Part shown: positions 11,930-23,904 of the stretch, piece after piece | Layout: every line of letters begins with the position of its first letter | Position numbering within the stretch: position 1 is the first letter of the stretch | Origin: Mycoplasma sp. 1654_15 | GTDB lineage: Bacteria; Bacillota_I; Bacilli_A; Mycoplasmatales; Metamycoplasmataceae | Reading direction: 5' to 3' | Assembly (NCBI RefSeq): GCF_012516495.1 | Contig: NZ_CP051214.1 | Span: 186,001-250,000, forward strand | Length of the DNA: 64,000 nt | The notes under the pieces: model-generated | The model's input: the letters and a program-made list of their open reading frames with translations, nothing else | What the model was told of the DNA's origin: nothing | Database searches by the model: none | Position numbers and translations under genes: made by a program

Positions 11930-14020
11930 ATGAAAACAAATAAAGCAAAATTTTTAATTACTTCATTAGCTCTTGTAGCTCCAGTTTTAGCAATAGTAAG
12001 TTGTGCTTATTCACCAGTTTATAGCTATAGAAATCAAGGCTCAACCGACGCAGTAGATCCAGTGACTCCAAATCCAACAAATCCAACAAATCCAACAAAT
12101 CCTTCAAATCCAACTACTCCTTCAAATCCATCAACACCTGGAAATCCTTCAGATACTGTAGGTAATCCAAATCCTAATGATCCAACTCTTGAAACTCAAA
12201 ATATACAACAACCTATTTCAATTGAACAAGAAAGACAAAATGCACAATCTGATTTAAAAAACTTCATTTCAGATGATAAAGAATGAAATCTTGAAAGACT
12301 ATCAATAACAAAACCATTAGAAAACTTAAGTTTTGGTAATTATTCATATACAAATCCTTCTTTATTAAAACTTTCCGATGGAACTTGATTCTTAGCATCA
12401 GAAGGAAGAAAATACAGTGATGAAGACAGCAATAATACAATTCAAATTGTTTCTTCATTCTCAACAGACCAAGGAAGAACTTGATCAGAGAAGGTGAGTC
12501 CAATTGTTACAGTTGGAGGTGGTAAAGCTCATGGTGGAATTGCAAAAAATCCTTCATTTGCTGAAGTAAAAGACGCACAAAATCCTGCTAACAACAAAAT
12601 AATTATGTTATTTAATATAAGCCAACCTGATTTTGATCCAGTTGCTTGATATAAAAAACCACATGCTGAATTTGTAAATCTAACATTAAAAAATTGAAGA
12701 AGATTTTATATTCTAGATTCTAAAGATAAAGCTGACAAATATCTAAACGGAACATTTACTCCAACAGATGAAAAATATTTAGCAAAACCAATTGTGTTTA
12801 ATGGTGAACAAAATTGATGAAAAGTTTATAAATTACCACAAAATAAATCTTTTGATGAAATCACAGCAGATTCTGAATTAACTGACACAAAAATTTATAT
12901 CGACAACAGTTATAATCCTCAAACTAGAACAATAACTGGTAATGTATATAAAGATGTTGAAGCAACAGCAGTAGAAGGTAAGGATAACGAATTTACTTTT
13001 GCAAAATTAGAAGTATTACCAACAAAACTTGATGGTTCAATCTATGATTACAAAGTATCTAAAACAGAAAACAATCAAAAATACAGTGTTAATAAGTACG
13101 TTTTTGATGCAGGAATTAAACTCTATACTTTAGAATCCAAAGACAATGGTAAAACTTGATCAAATCTTCAAGATATCAATTCTCAACTAAATACTTTCTA
13201 TCAACCCAAAGAAAACACACAAGATAAATCAGCAAGATATTTAGGAGGTTTATTTGCAGGTTCAGGTAATGGAGTTTTCTTAACTAATCAAAAACCTCCA
13301 GCAGATTCAGCAAATGCTCCTATGTTAAAAAACAATACTTTAGTTTTCCCAGTTTATTGATTTGCTGAATCTAATCCAGAAGATAAAACAGAAGCTTCAA
13401 ACACAGAGAGTTTATTTATTTATTCAAATGATTTTGGTAAAACTTGAAACAGAAGTAGTACAAATCCTGAATTTACACAAGCACAACAAACTAACACAAC
13501 TAAGTCAACAATAATTGAAGACAAAGAAGGAAAAATATTTATTAGTCAAAATAATACTTCTGGATTTTTAAAAGTAAAAGCTTCTACTGATTCAGGAACA
13601 ACCTTCACAAATATAGAAACTACACAAGATCAAAAATTGAAATTCCCAGTTTCAAAAACTTTAGCTTTTGCAAAAATTAGTGCTAACTCACAAGATTATT
13701 TCATATATGCTACACCAGCAAATGCAGATGGAACAAATGGTAAATTATTTATTTCTAAAACTGATTTAAAAAATAGACAAGAAATGCTAGATAATTTAAA
13801 TGGTGATTATTTTGGTTATTATTTAACTGATCACGATGTTCCATTTGAAAATGCACATATTGAAATAACCTTCCAAAAAGATAATTATATTGAATTCGCA
13901 GTTGTATACCAATCCAAAGAAAACCTAACTAAATTTAATCCAAACTTAAAAGTAGGTTCTGATATTTATGTTTCAAGATATGCTTTATATCTAACCGATA
14001 TTTCAAAACTAGATATTTAA
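11930..14020 (+). CDS. Surface lipoprotein D, degenerate sialidase (GH33)-like
   Basis: This 696-residue lipoprotein has its lipobox at AIVSC (Cys25), then CAYSPVYSYRN and a linker of NPT/NPS repeats. There are four Asp-box-like motifs: STDQGRTW, SKDNGKTW, SNDFGKTW and the imperfect STDSGTTF. The RIP equivalent is YTNPSL and the nucleophile position reads FENAHI, so two catalytic residues are missing. A KSTIIED segment keeps the conserved Glu. It is second in the C-D operon behind a GGAAGGAAAAA RBS and is closed by a terminator. Confidence 0.75.
12069..12150 (+). repeat. 9-bp repeats coding Asn-Pro-Thr/Ser in lipoprotein D
   Basis: Consecutive AATCCAACA-type units encode an NPT/NPS/TPS linker just after the lipid anchor. 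Such arrays change length easily by slippage. Confidence 0.6.
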
Positions 14021-14039
14021 TTATTAAATTAAATAGCTT

Positions 14040-14067
14040 AAAAAACACTGAAAATTCAGTGTTTTTT
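14040..14067 (+). terminator. Intrinsic terminator after lipoprotein D
   Basis: AAAAACACTGAA pairs with TTCAGTGTTTTTT across a two-base loop. It is the third copy of this hairpin type in the window. Confidence 0.85.
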
Positions 14068-14177
14068 ACATAAATATAGAGAATTTGTTTATAATTATTT
14101 ATTAAAATTTATTATAATTTAAAAATAATAATAAAAACACTAAAGTTTATTCATATTCTTTTAAGAAAAGAGATGTT

Positions 14178-16805
14178 ATGTACAAAAATAAGAGACAAGC
14201 AATTTTATTGCTTAGTTCCATTTTTGGTCTAAGCCCAATAATATTAACTGCATGTGGTCAAACACAGCAAAACAACCAACCTTCCGAACAGGCTCAAAAA
14301 GAGTTGAAACAAAAAGACAAATTAATCTCTGATTTACAATTAGAAGTTGAAAATATTAAAGTTAAGCTACAAAATGCTTCAAAATTTAATCTAGATTCTT
14401 CTTCGCCACAAACACCTATTGTAGATTCTAACAAAACACTAGAAGAGCAAATTTTACAACTTAAACAACAATTGAAGTTATTAGAAGATAAAAAAGTAAC
14501 AGAATTGCAAAATTCACAAAAACAAATTCACGATTTAACAAGCGAAAATGCTAAAATCACAAAGCAAATTGAAGATAAATTGACAAATTTAGCTAAAGAT
14601 AATCAAAATTATGCTAAGCAAAATGTAAATTTTTTAAATGCATTAAAAAATGACAGTCTTTACAAAAACTTTGATCAAGTTAATTATTCTCCAACTTTGT
14701 TTAATGACAGTAACAAATTTATTGATGGTAGTGAAGAAGCAATAGCAAACTCAAATAAATATTTACTAGAAAATAGCTTTAATCAAGAAAAATCAAGAGT
14801 AAAAGAACTTATTTGACCTATTTTAGCTCAAGATATTTTAGTAAATTCTAAATCAAACATCACAGCTGATAATTTCAAAGATAAAATACTTCAAAACCAA
14901 TCTAAAATTTTACTAGCTCTTACATACATTAATAAGTGATATAACTTCAACATTGGAGATTTTAATTTCAAAAAATTTATTTTGTACGATAATCCAAATT
15001 TACAAAAAGATAATAAGTCATTTTTAGATTTTATTATTCAAATAGGTTCTAAACAACCAGATGATTATAGCCCACAAAATGTTATTAATTTTTATGAAAA
15101 AAATTTAAGACCTGAAATTGATTCTAGCAAAGATTTTTTTAGCTTTATAGAAGCAAAAGTGAAAGAAAAAGAAGCAAATACAACAGTTGATCATTGATTT
15201 AATGAACAAATTAAAAGCTTTTTATATCAACCAGAAAATAAATTAAATGTACAAAACAAAGAAGAAATTACCACAAAGACAACATTGTGAAAAAAATTAA
15301 CTTCTGATAAATTCAAAACAAAATTTGGACATTTAATTCCAACACTTTTAACTGCTAGACAAGAAAATAGTGGTTTATTTGTAGTTAATACAATTGGTGC
15401 TGTAGTTTTTGGAAATCAAAAATTCTACGATCATTCTGACATGGGAGCTGATAGAATTTCTAATAATTCAGAAGCATTAAAAAATAAACTTAAAAAATTT
15501 GGTGATAGATTAGAAGGATTTTTTGAGTTAAATTATAACTTAGTTTCAACAAGCACTAAAAATCAAATATTAAATAAATTATTTATTTTTGACTCATTAT
15601 GAGATGGTAAAAATACTTGATCAACACAAGAAAATTTACTAGATAAAACTAAAGAAGCTTCATATGACTTCTTCTCAACTCTTGATTATTGACAAGAAAC
15701 TAAAAATGTTGTTAGCACAAGTGTTTCTACACAAAATACTCCAAACGAAGATGATGTTTTTAAATTAACAGAATCTAGATTTTTAACAGAAATTGGAATT
15801 GAAACTATTATAGGTAAAATTTCAAATAACCTTCAAAACATACTTTTTGAAAATCACAAGCCTAGAACAGATGTAAAAGAAGAAATGTTAAAATTTGATT
15901 TTGCAAAATATCTTTTTGATTCAAGATTTTTCTTAGGATTAACTTCAATAAGCTCAGATTCAGAACTTGGAAAATTAAGCAATCAATCACTTGATTATTC
16001 AGACTTTCAAGACTTACAAGCAAGATGAAAAAATGCAATGAGTTTAATTTATACTCTTGAAAACATTGAAGCTGAATTAAAATTAAATTTAACTAAAAAC
16101 ACTGATAAACATAAAACTCAATCTTACGATACTGAAGAAAACAAAGCTAAACTATTCTTAAAAGTTTCTACTGATCGAAGTTCACACAACAAATTCGAAA
16201 CTATAAAACAAAATGACATCAAATTATTAACTAAAGTAGATGACTTAGTAGATAAAGATTATGTTTCTTCTTGAGGTTATACAACTAATGATTCTGACAA
16301 TAAATCTTTTGATTTATTCAATGCATTTTATGGTACAGCAGATAAAACTGATGGAGTTACTGGACCATTTTCAATGAGAAGAAATACTTTTGAGTTATTT
16401 GCAGAACTAGGTTGAGAAAATGGAATACTACCTTACTTAACAGACAAATTAAACAAAAAAAATGATGCTGAAGTTATAACTTCTATGTTTAGCAACAAAT
16501 CTTACAAAAACTTAAAAGACTTTAAAAAAGCTATGTATAAACAAGCTAAAGAAAAAGAAGCAAAATTAAAAGAAGTTGATGCAAAAGGATTTACATATAA
16601 ATACAAAACTTACAAATTAAGTGCAGAAAAAATAAAAGAAATTTTATCTACAGCTCTTGAATATGATCTTTCAATGTCTAAAATAGCTAAAAATAGTTAT
16701 TCTAATGTAAGAGATTCTTATTTCTATGTATACAAACGTCAAATTTTTAGTAGTTTTTATATAGCAACAAATGGATTTAAAAATTCTATTTATAAAGATG
16801 AATAA
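14178..16805 (+). CDS. Lipoprotein related to ZmpA/ZmpB/ZmpC metallo-endopeptidases
   Basis: This is an 875-residue lipoprotein with lipobox LTAC (Cys26). Residues about 30-165 are rich in Lys, Glu and Gln and look like a coiled coil. The middle has segments that resemble streptococcal Zmp (M26) proteins: LALTYINKWYNF, then LIPTLLTA, GAVVFGN and FDSLWDG. I see no HExxH zinc motif anywhere in the protein, so it is more likely a protease-derived surface protein than an active enzyme. The M26 link is recognition by eye and moderate at best. It is a single gene between two terminators and convergent with the amylase gene. Confidence 0.5.
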
Positions 16806-16832
16806 ATATAACAAAAAGAAGTAAAATTCAAT

Positions 16833-16861
16833 AAAAAAAGAGACATAATGTCTCTTTTTTA
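16833..16861. terminator. Bidirectional terminator between convergent genes
   Basis: AAAAAAGAGACA pairs with TGTCTCTTTTTT across a TAA loop. A and T runs flank it on both sides, so it can serve the plus-strand lipoprotein and the minus-strand amylase. Confidence 0.85.
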
Positions 16862-16937
16862 GTATTTTTTCAAAGATAAATACAGTGTAAAAATTTAGGA
16901 AAAGTTTCTTTAAAAGTTTTTTACTTCCTTTATTTTT

Positions 16938-19337
16938 CTAGCTTTTTGGTTTAATTAAATAAATACCTAATCTTACCGATCCACTACCATGTATCTGTAC
17001 ATCGTTTGTATTTTCGTTTACAATTTTTAAGTTTTCAGAATAAATAGTTTTACTAATTTCATACTTATCTGATCTTATAGATAAATTAGCTTTTGGTCTG
17101 TCTCCAAATGAATAAATAATTAACAAATAAGTACCATCAGGATTTTTTCTTAATGTCATTTCATCTTCTCGCAATGGATTATCTTTTCAAATATATAAAA
17201 CATCTTTTGGATCAGCTACATATTTAGTATCCATATCACGAAGAGCTATATAATCTTGTCTTGCTTTAATTAGAGTAGCAAATTTGTTATAACTAGAATT
17301 TGGATTATTTACTATATCTTCTACAAATCCTTCGCCCGGAGAAGCTTTAGAAGAAATTATTTGATCTACATCTCTGCTGTCTTGGAAAAATACTCTTCTT
17401 CTTAAATCTTTTCAGAAAAATGCTTCTCGAACATTTGTATCAGGTGATTTTTTAGCACCTTGCATTAAAATTTCGTTTCCATTATATAAAGTAGGTAAAC
17501 CTCCACGAGATAACAAGGAAAACATAGCATATTCATAAGCAGATCTTTCTAAATCGCTGAGTTTGTGAGGTGTTACAGTAACAGGAATTTTCCACTGAGT
17601 TTTAAAATTATTAATTCATCTCTCTACATCATGATTGTCTAAAAAAGGCATTCATTCATGTTTTATATCCTGCGCAGTTAAAGATTTAATTACATTATTT
17701 TCTTCGTTTCAATTAATAGATACATCTGTCTGTAATTTTCATTTAGTACCATCAATTACTGAAGAAAGTCCTTGATTTTCTTGTCCCCAATACTGTTTTA
17801 TTTCCTGTTCAGCCGGATCTCTTCATCATTCTCCAAATAGTAAAGCTCTATCTGAAGCTCGTGTAATACCAGCTTCTTTTGCTTCTTTGTAAGTATCTTC
17901 AGTTACTTTTCTTCAACGACTAAATAACTTAGTGGTTTCAGAATCAGAAAGTGTTGGTTTTTTAGGATTATCAGATTTAAAATAGTGTTCAAAAGCATCA
18001 TATCTAAATCCATCAACCCCTTTTTTAGCTCAGAATTTATGCACATTATCAAGTTCTTTTAATACTTCTTCATTATTCAAATTCAAATCAGGCATTCCTG
18101 ATCAAAACTGTGCAACCCATCTTAGTCTAGAAGGTGTTGGATTTTGTTTAGGATCTAAAGCATTATAAACACTTTTAAAGTATTGTCTAACATTATCTTG
18201 TCCTTCAGATTTTCTTTTTACTCCATCAGGCTCATACATGTAATAATATTTTTGATATTTTTCATCTCCAGCCAATGCTTTTTGGAATCAAGGATGTTCA
18301 TAAGATGTATGGTTTAAAACCATATCCATAACAACTTTTATTCCTCTTTTATGTGCTTCAGTAATAAAATCATCAAAAGCTTTCATACCTCCTAGCTCAG
18401 GAGCAACATCTGTATAATCAATTACATCATAACCATGATAAGTAGAAGCTGGATGAACAGGTGAAATATATAATGTATCAATACCTAAATTTGAAAAGTA
18501 ATCTAGTTTGTCTTTTAGTCCTATAAAATCACCAATTCCATCATTATTACCATCAGCAAATGAATAAACAGTTAACTGGTACATAACATTAGATTTTTTA
18601 GCTTCATTATTAAAAGGAGCTATAAATTTTTCATTTTTTGCTTCATTTTCATAGGATAATTTATTTAAATTATGATCTCTTATATATTCAGCAAAATAAG
18701 GAGCACTTCAATTTTTTAATTTTTTTAGCTTAAATAATTGTTTATATTCAGCAGATTGTTTTTGTTCTTCATTGGAAAAATTTTCAACTCTATTTTGACT
18801 AGTATCTATAGTTAAAGTATCTAAAACAGGATTTTTTGGTTCTACAAAATCTAATTTTGGATCATTAAAAACGACTGGAGCAAAAATTTTGATATCAAGT
18901 GATTGAGAATTTGCTAGTTCTAAAAGACTATTATCAAATTTTAAGTGTTTAAATTTGTAAGTTTTTTGTTCTAAAGCCTCAGTGTAGCCAAAATATTTAT
19001 TTTCAAAAGCACTTTTTTTGATTTGAATAGGAATTTCTTTATTGTCTAAATTAATAAAATAGTTTTTAGTAGTATCTAAAGGCTTGTTTGTTTGAATTCA
19101 AAAAACACTTTTTTCAGAATCATTTGAAGCATTCGAACTAATCGAAATTAAATTTAAATTTTGGTTTTCACCTTCTTTTGTTATAGGTTTTTGCTCATCA
19201 TTTGGATCTAGTTGCTTGTCAAGAGAAGGATTTTGCTTACTAGTTTCTTGTGAAGAACAAGAGATAATAATAAACGAAGAAATTGCAGTAATAGAAAATG
19301 AAAATAGTTTTAAAAATAATGTTTTTGTATTTTTCAT
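16938..19337 (-). CDS. Alpha-amylase family (GH13) lipoprotein
   Basis: This 799-residue surface lipoprotein (lipobox IIISC, Cys27) has an N-terminal region of about 240 residues and then a GH13 barrel. The four GH13 regions are visible: VLNHT (about residue 340), GFRYDAFEH with the Asp nucleophile (about 442), FGEWW with the acid/base Glu (about 500), and FLDNHDV (about 568). Early barrel motifs YQLTVYSFADGNNDGIGD and YHGYDVIDY are also present. It should hydrolyse host alpha-glucans such as glycogen outside the cell; exact specificity is unknown. It contains many UGA Trp codons. It starts seven bases after the upstream lipoprotein with no clear SD, so translational coupling is likely. Confidence 0.9.
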
Positions 19338-19344
19338 AATAGTT

Positions 19345-21537
19345 TTAGGTTGTTGTTGTTGGAATAGTATTTTCTGTTTTTAATTTAGCTAATTTGGCTT
19401 GTAAATCATCATATTCTTTAACTTTTTGATCAAAATCAGCAAATTTAATTTCTGACTTCTGTTGTGTATCTTTTTTAGGAACAAATCCTGTTTGTGTATA
19501 TTTTGTTAATTCACTTTTTATAATTGCTAAATTTAAGTAAGTATTGTAGTAGTATAAAAAGTCTTCTGCTAGTTTGTTAATGTCAGCATTTTTATCTTTT
19601 AAAATGTTCGATAAAAAATCAGAAATTCTTTGTTTTACTTTATTTTTCTTTGTTTCAATAGCTTCATCATTAGTTAAAGATAATGTAAGTTGAGAAATAA
19701 AACTATTTATATAATTTAAATCATCACCTTTATTTCCTAATGAGTTTTCATCTAATCCAAACACAAAGTAATCTTCAAGTTTTCTCATATGAAAACCAAA
19801 ATCATTTTCTTTATATTTATGATAACCACTATTTCAACTAGAATCATCAAGTTTTTCTTTTGGAACAATATATTCCACTTTTTGACCATCTTTTTGTGTA
19901 TTGAAGCTGCTTAATGTTTCATAACCAAACACAGCAGCTAATGCATTTCTAAGTCCTGTAAATGGTTTTAATTTAGTTTTGATTTTATTTGTGTATTCAG
20001 AATCATAATCTTGTAATGTTTTTAATAAAGAATCATATTTTTCTACATTATTTAAATTGTTGCTTTCTAGTGGTTTATCATTGTTTTTGATTTCTCAAGG
20101 AACAAAAGTATTTTTTTCATATTCACTTTGTTGTCCATTTTGAGAATTTACTAATACAATTTTATCTGCTAATTCTTTATATTTTTTATCAAGTTTTTCT
20201 TTTTCTTCTTTTACATAGTTTTTTAATTCTTCTTCGTTTTGACTAGAAGTAAAACCTAATTTTGTAAATAAAGCTTCATATTCTGTTTTAATTTTTTGCT
20301 TTTTAGCTTCTCATTCTTTGACTTTTGTGTCTAAGCTACTTTTTAAAGAAGTAATGTCTTGTTTTAATTGTTGTAATTTAGCAAGATCTTGGTTATCCAA
20401 ATCATTATTAGTATCTATTTTTTCTTGTAATTCTGTAATTTCTTGTTGGTAATTTCCAAGGTCTTGTTCTTTTTCTGCTTCAGATTTAGTTAAAAGTTGT
20501 TTAGCTTCTTCTATAACTTTTTTTACTTCTTCTTTTTGTTTATTTAGTCTTTCTTGTTCTTCTTTTGCTTTTTGTTCTTTTTCGCTAGATTGTGTATTGT
20601 TTATGCCAGAATCATCACCTTGAATTTGGTTGTCATCAGATCTACCTAATTTTTCTTTTTCGTTATTTGCAGGAGGATTGTCAGTTCTTGCAACATTGTT
20701 AGTATTTTGGCTTCCGGATGAAGTTTCATTCTGTGTATTTTCAGTGTTATTTTTGTTTTTATTTGTAGGAACTTCTTCTTTTGAAGTTGTATCTTGTCCT
20801 TCACTACCTGAACCTTGCATTTTATTAGTTTCAGGATTTTCTTCTTTTGGAGGTTGAACAGGTTTTACTTCAGGATTTAATTGACCATCTTCTCTTCTTT
20901 TTGCTATTAATTTATCATATTCTGTTTTAGCGGGTTTAAATGAACTAGAAATTTTTTTATAATCTTCTTTTTCTGTCATAGTTTTGTAAGAAGTAGCTGA
21001 AAAATCTTTTAAATTATTAAGATAGTTTTGCTCATCTTTAGATTTAAAGGCTTTATATGAATCTTTAAATAATTTAATTTTTTCTACTTTATCTGTTTCA
21101 GGATTTTCATCCTTTAAAAGTGTGTTATAAAATGTAGAACTTTCCTTTAAAAATGAAGAAAGTTTTTTAAAATTCCCAACTAAAGCTTCATATTTTTCTA
21201 TATCAGTTTTTAAATTTTTAAATTTAGTTTCAGTATCTTCTTTTATGTCAGCTTGGTTAATATCAGCTTGGATATTTGTTATAGTTGCTTCAATGCTTGC
21301 TAAATTTGTTTTTAATTCGCTTGTATTTAAAACATCTTTAAAAACAATATTAGTGGCTATATCATCTTTAAATTTTTTTACTTTTTTTTGGGTTTCAGTT
21401 ATAATTTCTTTTTGTGTTAGTTTTTGCTTCTTAATTTTGTAGTCTTCATCAATATTTTGGCATGATGCCAAAAAGACTAATGAAGGAATTACAGTAAATG
21501 AAGCAAAAAGAGTTAGTATCTTTCGTTTTTTTGCCAT
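19345..21537 (-). CDS. Coiled-coil lipoprotein, function unknown
   Basis: This is a 730-residue lipoprotein (lipobox FLASC, Cys26). Residues about 30-210 are predicted helical by composition. A hydrophilic Asn/Glu/Ser/Gly-rich stretch (about 215-320) follows, then a second Lys/Glu-rich coiled coil (about 320-410), and a C-terminal domain containing TGLRNALAAVFGYETL. I do not recognise the family. An AAAAGGTGAAAG-like RBS and a TATACT -10 box lie upstream on the minus strand. It is followed seven bases later by the amylase gene, so the two are probably co-expressed. Confidence 0.75.
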
Positions 21538-21593
21538 ATAAAAAATTATAAAAAAAGACTTTCACCTTTTTTAAGTAATGTAGCAAGTATAAG

Positions 21594-21628
21594 AAGTAAA
21601 AAAAAAAAAAAACAAGTGGTATAATATT
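21594..21628 (-). terminator. Intrinsic terminator of clpB
   Basis: On the minus strand AACAAGT pairs with ACTTGTT around an AT-rich loop and is followed by a run of 15 T (plus-strand A run at 21598-21612). Confidence 0.75.
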
Positions 21629-21650
21629 ACTTGTTCTTTTGCAGATAGTT

Positions 21651-23762
21651 TTACTTTTTAACTAAAACTAAATTTGATTTTTTATCTAAGTTAATAATGT
21701 ATTTTTCTTTCTCGATCAATTCTTTGGCTATGATTTTTTTTGCTACAAAAGTTTCAATTTCCTTTTTAATAAATCTTTTAATAGGTCTTGCACCAAAGTT
21801 TTGATCATAAGCATTTTTAGAAACAAATTCTTTTAAATCAGAACTAAAATCTACAAAATATGAGTTCTTTTCAAGTCTTGTTTTTAAATTAGATAATTCA
21901 AGGTCAATAATTTCTAAAATCACAGATTTATCAAGGAAATTGAAGGAAATTATTTCATCTAATCTGTTAATAAATTCAGGTTTAAAGTAATTTAATAACC
22001 TATCTTTTATTTGGTTAAAGTCTAATTTTTGGTTTTCTAAAATTTCTTTTGCTCCTATGTTGGAAGTAAAAATAATAATAGTATTTCTAAAATCAACTTT
22101 TCTTCCCTTTGAATCAGTTAAAAAACCATTATCTAGAATTTGTAAGAAAATATTTACAACATCTGGATGTGCTTTTTCAATTTCATCAAATAAAACAATT
22201 GAATAAGGATTTAATCTAATTTTTTCAGTTAATTGCCCTCCTTCTTCATGTCCAATGTATCCTGGAGGTGAGCCAATTAATTTAGAAACTGAGTGTTTTT
22301 CCATGTATTCTGACATATCTAGTCTTACAATTTGATTTTCAGAGTCAAATAAGTTATAAGCTAACGCACGAGCTAATTCTGTTTTTCCTACTCCAGTAGG
22401 TCCTAAAAATAAGAAAGAACCAATTGGACGATTTTGATCATTAATATTTGCTTTAAATCTTAAAATAGAATCAGCTACTAATTTAATGGCTTGATCTTGA
22501 CCTTTTACTTTTTTAGAAAGATTAATTTCTAAATTAAGAAGTTTATCTTTTTCAGATTCAACAAGTTTTTCTACTGGAATTTTTGTTCATTTAGAAACAA
22601 TATTTGCAATATCTTGTTCATCTACAATTTCTTTAATTAGTTGATTTTCTTCTTTGTTTTCTTCAAGTTTTTCTAACTCTTTTTGTAAAGCAAACATTTT
22701 GTTATAGACTTGACCTGCTTCTACATATTTTTGTTCTAAAGCCAAATTATCCATTTTTAATTTTAAGTTGTTAATTGCTTCTTTTTTGTTGGATATTTCA
22801 AAGGCTTTTTCTTTTTCTTGAGTTCATTTTTTAGTTAAAGTCTCAATGTTTTCATTTAAGTCTTGTACTTCTTTTTCAAGTCTTTCAATTTGTGCTTTGT
22901 TTTCTGGTTTTTCATCACTATTTAATGCAATTTTTTCCATTTGTACATACGCTAGTTTTTGTTTTAATTTATCTAAAACTTCTGGTTGATAATTCATTTG
23001 TACTTTTAAATTAGCAGCTGCTTCATCTACTAAATCAATAGCTTTATCAGGTAGAAAACGATCTGAAATATATCTAGCAGATAAATTAGCAGCAGCTACT
23101 AAAGCAGAATCGGTAATTCTAACTTTGTGAAAGTCTTCAAATCTTTGTTTTATTCCTCTTAAGATAGTAATAGTATCATCAACTGTTGGTTCATTAATAA
23201 AGATTTTTTGCATTCTTCTTTCAAGTGCACTATCTTTTTCGATGTATTTTCTATATTCATTTATTGTTGTTGCACCAATTAATTTGATTTCACCACGAGC
23301 CATCATTGGTTTTAAAATATTAGCCATATCCATTGAATTACCACCTGAAGCTCCGGTTCCAATTAATAAGTGGATTTCATCAATAAACATAATAATATTT
23401 CCATCTGATTTTTCAATTTCTTTAAGAACTGATTTTAATCTTTTTTCAAATTCTCCTTGATATGATGCGCCTGCAATTAAAGCAGTAACATCAAGTTCTC
23501 AAATTTCTTTGTTTTTTAAATTTTCAGGAATTTGTCCTTGGTGAATTTTGATTGCAATACCTTCTACAATAGCTGTTTTACCAACTCCAGGTTCTCCTAC
23601 AAGGACTGGATTATTCTTTGTTTTTCTTGATAAAATCTTAATTATCCTTCTTATTTCTTCATCTCTGTTGATAACAGGATCTAGTTTATTTTCTTTAGCT
23701 AATTTTGTTAAGTTTCTCCCAAATTTTTCTAATACATTTGTATTTTCTTGATTCATTTGCAT
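21651..23762 (-). CDS. clpB: ATP-dependent chaperone ClpB (short form)
   Basis: This AAA+ disaggregase works with DnaK to rescue aggregated proteins. The 703-residue product lacks the usual N-terminal Clp-N domain, as do other mycoplasma ClpBs. NBD1 has Walker [10 protein letters not shown] and Walker [10 protein letters not shown] middle coiled-coil segment follows, and NBD2 has GPTGVGKTE and LFDEIEKAH. The ATG at 23762 is supported by a GGGGG run seven bases upstream. A CIRCE operator sits at the promoter, indicating HrcA heat-shock repression. It diverges from the membrane nuclease gene. Confidence 0.95.
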
Positions 23763-23788
23763 ATTTATACCCCCTTAGTATTTACAAT

Positions 23789-23829
23789 ATTATAACATAA
23801 AATTGGCACTCAACAAGTAAAAGTGCCAA
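23789..23829 (-). promoter_or_regulatory. clpB promoter with CIRCE operator
   Basis: TTGGCACTC (23803-23811), nine spacer bases and AAGTGCCAA (23821-23829) form a CIRCE inverted repeat with one unpaired end base. A minus-strand TATAAT -10 box lies at 23789-23794. HrcA binding here would block clpB transcription. The site also lies in the shared region with the divergent nuclease gene. Confidence 0.85.
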
Positions 23830-23875
23830 AAAATAAAAGTTTTTCAAAAATATTTTTAAAAAACCAAAAATATAA

Positions 23876-23881
23876 TATAAT
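23876..23881 (+). promoter_or_regulatory. -10 box of the nuclease gene
   Basis: A TATAAT within a TATAATATAAT stretch lies 23 bases before the start of the membrane nuclease gene. No clear -35 box was seen. Confidence 0.45.
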
Positions 23882-23904
23882 GCGATTTTAAAGAGCAAAA
23901 AAGT

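Noticed and set aside
20630-21442. Plus-strand open frames over the coiled-coil lipoprotein
   Set aside because: They are hydrophobic shadows of the minus-strand Lys/Glu-rich coding sequence.
21598-21612. A15 tract as a third phase-variable promoter element
   Set aside because: On the minus strand it is the T run of the clpB terminator hairpin, and the flanks differ from the AAAC...GTGTT elements.
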